NCBI GenBank assembly: GCA_943327105.2
Contig: CALPVV020000020.1
Location: 1 to 32,100, forward strand
Length of the DNA stretch: 32,100 bases
Direction: 5' to 3'
DNA from: Nitrosovibrio sp. Nv4
GTDB taxonomy: Bacteria > Bdellovibrionota > UBA1018 > CAIMNF01
A program made the translations under genes and the position numbers. The stretch's first letter is position 1; every line of letters starts with the position of its first letter. The notes below the pieces were generated by a model. That model ran no database searches and was not told the origin of the DNA. It worked only from the letters and a program-made list of their open reading frames with translations. This document shows, piece by piece, positions 15,330 through 22,744 of this stretch.

Positions 15330-17003
15330 ATGAAATTTAAAGTCGCCCTGGTTGTGGTTTTTTTAATGGCCCCGATTGCAAAAGCAAGCGTTACCAAAGA
15401 TATTAATGCAAAAATGAACAGTCTACTCGGGCATGCTCCCGCGGTCACTGACTTGAAAACGGCTCAAACTCAGAAACTTGAGCGTGCGGGTACCGCCTTC
15501 CAACCATGGAGCGGAAGCTATTGGCCTGATATCAATGGTGGGATTGCAAACCATTATCGAACCCATTCAAAAGGTGGCTCAGAGTTTAATTTCATGCTTC
15601 GATATTCGATTGCAAAGCTCAGATTGAATTATGACTTTGATAAGGTCGTAAAGAGAATGACCGGCAATAAATGGACATCTGAAGAATTTAACCGTGAGCT
15701 TTCTCCGGCTGAAAAATATGACCTGTTGCTGGGTGATTTGAATTTCACTTTCACCAGAGCGGTGATGCAAGAAGCTGATTTTCGTCAGAAGTATCGTTTG
15801 ACCACGAAGCGTGCGGGTAAGGATGATGATTCCGAATCAGCGGGTGACGACAACACGCCTTACGAAGATGATTACAACACTTACAGCCGATATGATGACA
15901 AGGTTGAATACCGTTACTGGCGCTCTAAGGGCGGTAGTTTGGCCTATTGGAGCGGAATTTGTGACGGCTGGTCGCCAGCATCGATCTATCTTCCACGTCC
16001 AGTGAAGCCGGTTTATGTAACGGGTGCTTTAGGTCATAGAATCGCATTTTTTCCCGATGATCTGAAGGCACTCGGGTCTTATCTATTTGCCCGCACCAAT
16101 ACTCCGTATTTTACGACGATGAACTATCAGTTTGCCGGTCGTAAATGCGATGAAACCGGAACACCGAACCGTCAAGACAACGGTATGGTCAAAGACATTC
16201 GCTGTAATGATCTTGATGCTGGTGTTTTCCACCTCACCTTGTTGAATCGTATCGGTAAAGACAAAATGGGTTTTGTCATGGATATCGACAATAATCTCAA
16301 AATCAACAATCACCCGATCGCGTCTTATTCATTGAAGTATTTTAATCCGACGACCGGTAAGGAAGGCACGCTCATCAATTCGACGGTTGATATCAAATCG
16401 GTGAAAGATGCTTATCGTACTCGCCGTCATGCCGATGCGAAATATCTGATTGGCGTGAAGGCTGATATTGCATATATGTATTACATCTGGCCTGAAGAGA
16501 ACCGTGAAGATTCAACCGATAGTCCGTCTAAAGACAAGTTGAAGAACACCGAATATACCTATGACCTCGAGCTCGATGCTTCGTACAATGTCTTGGGCGG
16601 TGAATGGGGTAATCGTTCAAAAGAAAACGGGAAAGATGCTGAATACACTGAACAGCCTGATTTTCTCTGGATGTCTGCTCCGCAGAGTCTTCCGTATTCG
16701 GAAATGTCTCCCTATGCGATTGCAGGAATTCAAAAGGATATGACCATTGCCCGTCCTTTCGGCAATATGAAGTGGGCATGGGATGGTAAAACAGCTCTTC
16801 CTTCTGATTGGTTGAGTGCTGCAAGAGAAGATGCGACCTGGAAAGCGCCTGATGTCGGTGAAAAGGTGAAATTTTCAGATGGAACAGAAGATGTGGTTCC
16901 ACGTACTGCGAAGAACGGAATTTTGAAATCAGCGCAGCCGCTTTCTCACATCGTTTACTATCTATTCGATCAAGCTCGTATTGATGCTCAAAGAAGTGAG
17001 TGA
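15330..17003 (+). CDS. Exported transglutaminase-elicitor-like protein
   Basis: A 557-residue protein with a signal peptide (1-19, IAKAS). The core resembles the transglutaminase elicitor family first known from oomycetes and also found in bacteria. Shared features are SPAEKYDLLLGD (125-136), WSGICDGWSPAS (207-218) with candidate nucleophile Cys211, GHRIAFFPDDLKAL (235-248), DAGVFHLTLLN (296-306) with His301, and FVMDIDNNLKINNHPIASY (315-333) with Asp318. These give a Cys-His-Asp triad in the order of papain-like transglutaminases. An acidic insert (about 163-190) and a C-terminal extension (about 360-557) are of unknown role. Expected activity is protein crosslinking, deamidation or proteolysis outside the cytoplasm. 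GGGAG precedes the ATG. The last 16 bases overlap the convergent gene at 16988. Confidence 0.75.
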   Translation: MKFKVALVVVFLMAPIAKASVTKDINAKMNSLLGHAPAVTDLKTAQTQKLERAGTAFQPWSGSYWPDINGGIANHYRTHSKGGSEFNFMLRYSIAKLRLNYDFDKVVKRMTGNKWTSEEFNRELSPAEKYDLLLGDLNFTFTRAVMQEADFRQKYRLTTKRAGKDDDSESAGDDNTPYEDDYNTYSRYDDKVEYRYWRSKGGSLAYWSGICDGWSPASIYLPRPVKPVYVTGALGHRIAFFPDDLKALGSYLFARTNTPYFTTMNYQFAGRKCDETGTPNRQDNGMVKDIRCNDLDAGVFHLTLLNRIGKDKMGFVMDIDNNLKINNHPIASYSLKYFNPTTGKEGTLINSTVDIKSVKDAYRTRRHADAKYLIGVKADIAYMYYIWPEENREDSTDSPSKDKLKNTEYTYDLELDASYNVLGGEWGNRSKENGKDAEYTEQPDFLWMSAPQSLPYSEMSPYAIAGIQKDMTIARPFGNMKWAWDGKTALPSDWLSAAREDATWKAPDVGEKVKFSDGTEDVVPRTAKNGILKSAQPLSHIVYYLFDQARIDAQRSE

Positions 17004-17593
17004 ATCTTGCCGTAGCCGCGGTCCATTCGCGCCAGCGGGTCAAGGGCATCAGAGTCCGCTCGTGGTATGAATTGACCGGTTACGGAATCTTTTTGAAGAA
17101 TAGATTCGTCAAGGTGCGCACCCAAGATCTTACCGATCATGATGGTGTTGCCGCCGATATCGATTGATTTTTCCAGTACGCATTCGAACGCCACTTTGAA
17201 CTCAGCCACGCGTGGAGTTCTGATCCAGGTGGATGGAATCTGGGTCAGTCCCAGTTTTGCGCGTTCACTTTGTCCGTAGGGTAGTGGTTCGCCTGTTTGA
17301 TCGACCTCTTTCACCTGATCAGATTGCGCAATGTGAATCACGAATTCTTTTTCTCGTAATGCATTCACATAGGTGTCTTTTTTCATTCCGTCTCGCCCAT
17401 GGCTGATCGAGAACATGATGCAGGGTGGTTCGGTTGAAACTGCGTTGAAGTAGCTGAATGCGGCCAAATTATCGGTGCCGTCTACATTCAGGGTTGCAAC
17501 CAATGCGATAGGACGAGGCACGATCGTCGAAGTCATCAAGAAGTATTGGTCTTTACGGTCAAGGTCATCGAGCTTGATCGATTTTGTGCTCAT
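16988..17593 (-). CDS. Flavin reductase-like FMN-binding split-barrel protein
   Basis: A 201-residue protein of the flavin reductase-like, FMN-binding split-barrel family. It has [16 protein letters not shown] near the start, [22 protein letters not shown], and a later [13 protein letters not shown] strand. Members bind FMN and often reduce flavins for partner oxygenases, though many are uncharacterised. The ATG at 17593 overlaps the nadA stop codon as ATGA, so translation is probably coupled to nadA. An ATG three codons upstream is possible. A link to NAD synthesis is suggested only by the neighbour. It overlaps the convergent transglutaminase-like gene by 16 bases. Confidence 0.85.
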   Translation of the reverse strand: MSTKSIKLDDLDRKDQYFLMTSTIVPRPIALVATLNVDGTDNLAAFSYFNAVSTEPPCIMFSISHGRDGMKKDTYVNALREKEFVIHIAQSDQVKEVDQTGEPLPYGQSERAKLGLTQIPSTWIRTPRVAEFKVAFECVLEKSIDIGGNTIMIGKILGAHLDESILQKDSVTGQFIPRADSDALDPLARMDRGYGKIHSLL

Positions 17594-18510
17594 ACCGACC
17601 ATTCCAGCATGCGTTCCAGTGATTTTTTTGCTCCTAACATCACGTCTTCGGCAACATGAATTTCAGGCCCCTCGGTTTCAAGTGCATGAGCTACTTTTTC
17701 AAGTGTATTGAGACGCATGAACGGACATTCATTACAGGCGCAGTTTTGATTTGGTGGGGCGGCAATGAGCTTTTTACCAGGAGCTTTCTTCGCCATCTGG
17801 TGCAAGATTCCCGATTCAGTCGCCACGATGAATTCAGAGTCACTGCTTTCAATGACGAACTTCAGAAGATTGGAAGTGCTGCCGATGTAATCCGCATTTT
17901 CCAAAATGTTTTCTTCGCACTCGGGGTGAGCAATGAGCTTTGCGGTTGGGTGCTTGGTGCGCAATTCGATGATTTTTTTCTCAGAAAATGTTTCGTGTAC
18001 CATGCAGCTCCCTTGCCAAAGAGTCATGTCACGGCCTGTTTTTTCAGAAACCCAGCGGCCAAGATTTCGGTCAGGTGCAAACAAGATCGGACGATCTTTA
18101 GGCGCTTTCTCTACAATTTTTACGACATTTGAACTGGTACAGATCACATCACTCATTGCCTTGATTGCAGCGGAGCAATTGATGTAACTGATGATGAAGT
18201 GATCAGGATTCGCTTTTTTGAAAGCGGCAAATCGTTCAGGCGGGCAGCTGTCTGAAAGCGAACAGCCTGCACGCAGATCAGGCAAAATCACTTTTCTGGA
18301 AGGGTTCAGAATTTTTGCACCTTCAGCCATGAAGTGTACACCGGCAAAAAGAATCAAATCAGCAGTGCTGCGTTGAGCGGCACGTGCCAACTCAAGGCTG
18401 TCGCCAATGAAATCGGCAACATCCTGAATGTCCGGGTCCTGGTAATAGTGCGCAAGGATCACGGCGTTTTTTTCTTTCTTCAGCTTTTCAATTTTCTGAA
18501 ATAAGTCCAT
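17590..18510 (-). CDS. nadA: Quinolinate synthase A
   Basis: A 306-residue iron-sulfur enzyme that condenses iminoaspartate with dihydroxyacetone phosphate to quinolinate in de novo NAD synthesis. Visible hallmarks are [20 protein letters not shown] (19-38) and cluster cysteines Cys83 in AGCSLSDSC, Cys169 in WQGSCMVHE, and one in CACNECPFM (257-265). FAPDRNLG and HPEC are also conserved. Its length is that of the compact bacterial form. nadB and nadC are not in the window. It is divergent from thiN and overlaps the flavin reductase-like gene by four bases. The ribosome binding site is weak. Confidence 0.96.
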   Translation of the reverse strand: MDLFQKIEKLKKEKNAVILAHYYQDPDIQDVADFIGDSLELARAAQRSTADLILFAGVHFMAEGAKILNPSRKVILPDLRAGCSLSDSCPPERFAAFKKANPDHFIISYINCSAAIKAMSDVICTSSNVVKIVEKAPKDRPILFAPDRNLGRWVSEKTGRDMTLWQGSCMVHETFSEKKIIELRTKHPTAKLIAHPECEENILENADYIGSTSNLLKFVIESSDSEFIVATESGILHQMAKKAPGKKLIAAPPNQNCACNECPFMRLNTLEKVAHALETEGPEIHVAEDVMLGAKKSLERMLEWSV

Positions 18511-18601
18511 GGTTTATGCCTATTTCATGCTTGCAAGTCCGTCAAGCGATGTTACTCTGAATTCAGGCATATTTTGCCAATCTCTTACTCTCGAGGGCCT
18601 T

Positions 18602-19243
18602 ATGAATGACCATGCTCATTTGAAGTCAGATCGCTTGATCTTGGTAGGCCCCGTTCTGAGTCAATCCATTCAACCTGAACTGTTGAAAACTTTAGGACTG
18701 CTTGAAGTACCTCAAATTGCCATTGATGGTGGCGATCGTTTTGCTGATCAGCCATTGATGGTGGTCGGTGATGGTGATTCTGCTTCAGGTAAAGCCGGTG
18801 CGAGAGTGATTTTAAAAAACAATCAAGACCAGACCGACCTTGGCTATGCGCTAGGTTTGATTGCCCCAGGGCGCTGGGTTGAACTTCATTTATTCGGTTT
18901 TCTGGGGGCTCGAATCGATCATGAGCTCGCCAGCATTGGTGAAGTTTGTCATTCACTCGGCCTCCGTCCTGATTTGTCACAAGCAAAGTTTTATACTTCC
19001 GAACTTCAGTTCGCTTTTTCAATCCACAACACCGGTACCCACTCATTTGATCATCAGGGATTGTTTTCCGTGATCGCATTTGAGTCTTCGCGAATCAGCA
19101 TTCAGGGGCAGTGTGATTATCAAATGCGAGATCAGACTTTGCTTCCGTTTTCAGGTCGAGGCGTTTCAAATGTGGGCAAAGGCTTATTCACCGTACAAAG
19201 TTCCGGCGTGTTCATGATGATTCCTGCCGAGGGGCAGCCATGA
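18602..19243 (+). CDS. thiN: Thiamine pyrophosphokinase
   Basis: A 213-residue protein with the thiamine pyrophosphokinase motifs: AIDGGDRFAD near 40, VGDGDS (55-60, usually GDFDS), DQTDLGYAL (76-84) and GFLGARIDHELA (99-110). It should transfer pyrophosphate from ATP to thiamine to make thiamine diphosphate. The ATG at 18602 follows GAGGG by about five bases. An upstream in-frame GTG-type extension at 18509 would overlap the nadA start and is rejected. The stop overlaps the start of the symporter gene as ATGA. No TPP riboswitch is recognisable in the short gap upstream. Confidence 0.87.
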   Translation: MNDHAHLKSDRLILVGPVLSQSIQPELLKTLGLLEVPQIAIDGGDRFADQPLMVVGDGDSASGKAGARVILKNNQDQTDLGYALGLIAPGRWVELHLFGFLGARIDHELASIGEVCHSLGLRPDLSQAKFYTSELQFAFSIHNTGTHSFDHQGLFSVIAFESSRISIQGQCDYQMRDQTLLPFSGRGVSNVGKGLFTVQSSGVFMMIPAEGQP

Positions 19244-20604
19244 GCAGTACAGTTGATGCGAAAGACTGGTTCGTCTTTATTTTGATTTTCTTGTTGACCT
19301 TGCTTGCGGTTGCTTATGGCCGTAAAAAGTTCAAAAAAAGTCAAGTCGTCGAAGATAAAGCCGAGCTTCTATTGATGGGCCGTAAAATAACGCTTCCCAT
19401 GTTCATCGCATCTTTGGTTGCGAGCTGGTATGGCGAGATCTCTGGTGCAACCGCATTTACTTTCGAACATGGTTTATACAGTTTTGTCACTCAATGCGCT
19501 GTTTGGTATGCGGCATATTTGATTTTTGCATTTTTCCTGATCACCCGTATCCCTAAAAACAATGCATCAACCTTTCCTGAACTAGTCGGTAATCATTTGG
19601 GCAAGCGTGCTCATCGAGTAACGGCAGTGTTGACCATTGTCAATTCACTCCCGATTGCGGGCGTGCTCAGTATCGGTATTTTTCTGCATTTTTTGACCGG
19701 AATTTCCGTCTTTGCTTCTTCGGCGATTGGCGTGTTCTGTATTTTTTCCTATTCCATGACGGGCGGTTTGCGTTCGGTGGTTTATGCCGACCTTGTCCAA
19801 TTCATTGCGATGGTTTCATCGGTGGTGATGGTGGCGGTGTTTTCCATCTTGCACTTCGGGCCGCCAGAGCAGCTTCCGGCACTGTTGCCTCCCACGCATT
19901 TGCAGTGGTCGGGGGGTAAGCCTTTTTCTGAAATTTTCATTTGGGGATTCATCGCAATGAGCACCTTGGTTGATCCGCTTTTTTATCAGCGAGCACTTGC
20001 TGCTCGGGATGAAAAACAGGCCAGGCTTGGAATTCTTGGTGCAACTCTGGTTTGGTTCGCCTTTGACTGTGCGGCGGTGACGGGGGCTTTATATGCCCGT
20101 GCATTCATGCCTCATCTTGATTCAAACACCAGTTATCTCAGTTATTCGATGCAAATTCTTCCTTCCGGGTTCCGTGGGTTTTTGCTGGCAGGTGTGTTTT
20201 CAGCGATTGTTTCGAGCCTGGATTCTCATTTGTTTTCGGCATCGAGTATGATTTCGTTTGATCTTCTCGATAAGGACAAATTCTCAAAACGCAGGCTTCA
20301 ATTCACCATGGCCATGGTTGGATTGGGTGCGCTTTTGATCACACCGTTTTTTGATAGCATCGCGATGGTTTGGAAGATAATGGGTTCTCTTTCATCTGCC
20401 TGCCTTTTGTTTCCTTGGTTGTTGATGATGCTTTTCCCAAAGGCAAAAAGCGAATTCAGATTTTTATCGAGTGTGGGTCTTGGTTTATTTCTCTCGATTT
20501 TTGGCGGTATACTAAATTATTTAAAGATCGAAGAAACTGATATCTTTTACTATGGTTTATTGGGCTCGTTACTGGGCTATTTGATTTCCCTCGCCAGGCG
20601 TTAA
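19240..20604 (+). CDS. Sodium:solute symporter (SSS family), possible thiamine or precursor uptake
   Basis: A 454-residue membrane protein with about 13 hydrophobic segments and SSS-family signatures: LLLMGRKITLPMFIASLVASWYG (from residue 43), the MTGGLRSVVYADLVQFI stretch at about 172-188, and AGVFSAIVSSLDSHLFSASSMIS at about 316-338. The family uses sodium to import sugars, amino acids, vitamins and others. Its start overlaps the thiN stop by four bases (ATGA), the only strong clue to substrate. A related vitamin-linked SSS transporter (ThiV) has been proposed for thiamine precursors, so uptake of thiamine or a precursor is a reasonable guess but not shown. Confidence 0.9.
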   Translation: MSSTVDAKDWFVFILIFLLTLLAVAYGRKKFKKSQVVEDKAELLLMGRKITLPMFIASLVASWYGEISGATAFTFEHGLYSFVTQCAVWYAAYLIFAFFLITRIPKNNASTFPELVGNHLGKRAHRVTAVLTIVNSLPIAGVLSIGIFLHFLTGISVFASSAIGVFCIFSYSMTGGLRSVVYADLVQFIAMVSSVVMVAVFSILHFGPPEQLPALLPPTHLQWSGGKPFSEIFIWGFIAMSTLVDPLFYQRALAARDEKQARLGILGATLVWFAFDCAAVTGALYARAFMPHLDSNTSYLSYSMQILPSGFRGFLLAGVFSAIVSSLDSHLFSASSMISFDLLDKDKFSKRRLQFTMAMVGLGALLITPFFDSIAMVWKIMGSLSSACLLFPWLLMMLFPKAKSEFRFLSSVGLGLFLSIFGGILNYLKIEETDIFYYGLLGSLLGYLISLARR

Positions 20605-20674
20605 ATTAATAAAACCTTGGCTCAACCCCCCGTAGTTATGATATTTATGTGAAAACGTCAGGGGGACCGCAACA

Positions 20675-21577
20675 ATGGAAACGACGGAACAATCTTTAGT
20701 ATCAAACCTGAAGCGAATCAACATGATTTCAGGCAAAGGCGGAGTAGGGCGCACGACCATGGCCGCGACTCTTGCCAAAGCAAGTGCAAAAGAAGGTAAG
20801 AAGACCTTACTCGCTGAGCTTGAAGATGATTCCGGTTGGGATTCACCTTTGGCCCGTCATTTTGGGCGCAAACATTTTCCGATCGAGCCTGCTCAGATTG
20901 AAAAAAATCTTTATGCCGTGACCTTGTCCGCACCTGCGGGCCAAGAGAATTTCTTGAACAGTTTTTTAAAGCTATCTTCGATTACCCACATGGTGATGGG
21001 AAACCAAGGGGTAAAGTGGTTTCTTGATGGTGCGCCAGCCTTCAAAGAAATGGGCTATTTTTATCATTTGTTGATGATGTTGAAAGACACTCAATACGAA
21101 CGCATCATTCTTGATCTGCCTGCGACGGGTCACCTGATCGGCCTTGCACGGTTACCGAATGTATTACTCAAGATGATGCCGATCGGTGCCATCGCCGAGA
21201 AGTTACGCGAAGGCCAATCGTATTTCTACGACAAGCGCCAAACTGCCGCATGGGTAGTGACGCTTCCTCAGTCTTTACCGGTCAGTGAAGCGATCGAGTT
21301 GAAAGAATCGCTGAATAAAGAGCAAATTCCTGTTGGTGGCTATGTCTTGAATCGCGCTCCATTCAATCCATTCACGGTTGAAGAAGAAGCGGTATTGGAG
21401 AGCATGAGTTCCAAGAGCAAAACCCACAAGTTGATGATTGATCTTGAACGCATTCGTCGTTTGCGTGAGGCTGAAAAGCGTCTCAGCGAATCGGGGCCCC
21501 TTTGGGTAGCACCAGAAACCGATAATCCATTTGAAGAAGAGGGGTTTGGTTTCCGTGTCCAAAAATTCACTCCATAA
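20675..21577 (+). CDS. ArsA/Get3-like ATPase A, P-loop lysine replaced by arginine
   Basis: A 300-residue cytoplasmic ATPase of the SIMIBI class, ArsA/Get3 group. The deviant Walker A reads GKGGVGRTT (20-28). The signature Lys21 is kept, but the P-loop lysine at 26 is arginine (CGC codon at 20750-20752). LDLPATGHLIGL matches the DTAPTGH motif of Get3/ArsA, whereas the usual switch aspartate segment (DPA) is replaced by ELEDDSGWDSPL. A GGGGGA ribosome binding site precedes the ATG. Its 3' end overlaps the second ATPase gene by 23 bases, so the two are translated together. Paired ArsA-like ATPases of this kind occur in mycobacteria (BagA/BagB). ArsA arsenite pumping is unlikely, since no arsB or arsR is near. 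Confidence 0.85.
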   Translation: METTEQSLVSNLKRINMISGKGGVGRTTMAATLAKASAKEGKKTLLAELEDDSGWDSPLARHFGRKHFPIEPAQIEKNLYAVTLSAPAGQENFLNSFLKLSSITHMVMGNQGVKWFLDGAPAFKEMGYFYHLLMMLKDTQYERIILDLPATGHLIGLARLPNVLLKMMPIGAIAEKLREGQSYFYDKRQTAAWVVTLPQSLPVSEAIELKESLNKEQIPVGGYVLNRAPFNPFTVEEEAVLESMSSKSKTHKLMIDLERIRRLREAEKRLSESGPLWVAPETDNPFEEEGFGFRVQKFTP

Positions 21578-22655
21578 GCTGCTTGCAGAAAAAAGATGTG
21601 TGATCGTTTGTGGTGGCGGTGGTGTTGGTAAGACCACCACAGCCGCCAGTCTTGCACTATCCGCTTCAAAATTACGCAAAAAAATCCTGGTGGTCACCAT
21701 TGATCCGGCAAAGCGTCTGGCTGAAGCCTTCGGTTTCACTCAACGTGCGCTTGAACAGGGTGGTGAGCCGATTCTTCTGTCTGATGAGTCCAAGCAAAAA
21801 CTCGGCATCGCCGCTGATGTTTCGTTATCGGTTGGAATTTTGAATCCGAAATACGTACTGGAACAAATCATCGAACAGACGCTTTCACCCACACAGGCTG
21901 AGACCCTGAAAAAAACCATGCTCTATGGCCAACTCAGTGAAATGGTTTATGGGTTGCAAGAATACACCGCTTACGAGTGGGTGACTCGCATGATTAAAGA
22001 CTCTGAGTATGAGTTGATCGTGCTCGATACTCCGCCTTCGTTTCATGCGAAAGATTTTTTTCTGGTACCTGGAAAGATTCGCAATCTGATGGAAAGCAAG
22101 GTTTTCCAGCTGTTTTCACCTAAAAGAGGTGGTTTTTTCAAAGCCGTCATGTCGTTCGGTTGGGTGGAAAAATTGTTGGGCGAAAAAGTTTATCGTGAAA
22201 GTCGAATGTTTCTTGAAACCTTTTCGTTGCTTCGTGATCGCATTCTTGATCGGTGTGATTTGCTGTCAAAGTTCTTCACTCAAAACGAAGTGGCTGTGGT
22301 TGCAGTGAGTACTCCTGAATCTTCGGCAATGTTCGAGCTTGAGGGCTTGAGTCGCTTTTTGACTGAACGATCCATTCATCTTGAAGCGGTCGTAGTGAAT
22401 CAAGTCGAACAATCTTCAAGTGCCCTTCCTGATGATGAGTTGGCTGCGTTGGAAACAATGTCGTCTGACTTGGTGGCTAAAATCAAAAAGCTTGAACTTC
22501 ACCAGGAAAAGCGTGCCGAAAAAGCGATGCTTGCCGTTGAAAAGTGCAGGGCTAAATATCCTGGAATTGATATCGTTTGCGCACCTATGGTGTACGATGC
22601 TGATGGTTTTTCGATCCTCAAAAAGACTTCTGATGCAATTATTCCTACGATTTAA
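21555..22655 (+). CDS. ArsA/Get3-like ATPase B, signature lysine replaced by glycine
   Basis: A 366-residue partner of the preceding ATPase. The Walker A reads GGGGVGKTT (20-28): the P-loop Lys26 is present but the signature lysine at 21 is glycine. VVTIDPAKRLAEAFG is the switch I region, and LIVLDTPPSFHAKDF is the Walker B/switch II region. A long helical insert (about 155-230, including SPKRGGFF) may form a client or partner surface. The GTG at 21555 is preceded by GAGGGG about ten bases away. TTG codons further upstream in the same frame are less likely. An A/B heterodimer is inferred from the overlap and complementary P-loops. The gap of 89 bases to the lipoprotein gene leaves open whether they share a transcript. 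Confidence 0.85.
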   Translation: MSKNSLHKLLAEKRCVIVCGGGGVGKTTTAASLALSASKLRKKILVVTIDPAKRLAEAFGFTQRALEQGGEPILLSDESKQKLGIAADVSLSVGILNPKYVLEQIIEQTLSPTQAETLKKTMLYGQLSEMVYGLQEYTAYEWVTRMIKDSEYELIVLDTPPSFHAKDFFLVPGKIRNLMESKVFQLFSPKRGGFFKAVMSFGWVEKLLGEKVYRESRMFLETFSLLRDRILDRCDLLSKFFTQNEVAVVAVSTPESSAMFELEGLSRFLTERSIHLEAVVVNQVEQSSSALPDDELAALETMSSDLVAKIKKLELHQEKRAEKAMLAVEKCRAKYPGIDIVCAPMVYDADGFSILKKTSDAIIPTI

Positions 22656-22744
22656 TTGATTCTCAGCCAAAAAAGCCTGTGTCAATCTAGACGCATTTAT
22701 AAAATTCAATAATCTGACGATAATATGTGGAGAGGGGTCTTCAC

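Noticed and set aside
16528-17049. 173-codon reading frame on the minus strand across the end of the transglutaminase-like gene
   Set aside because: It overlaps two supported genes in other frames and its translation has no family features.
18511-18601. TPP riboswitch ahead of thiN
   Set aside because: The 91-base gap has none of the conserved THI-box segments (CTGAGA, the ACCTGATCTGG-like stretch), so no riboswitch can be supported.
20675-22655. Arsenic resistance (arsA) assignment for the two ATPases
   Set aside because: There is no arsB, arsR, arsC or arsD nearby, and protein A lacks the P-loop lysine needed for a normal ArsA; the Get3-like pair reading fits better.
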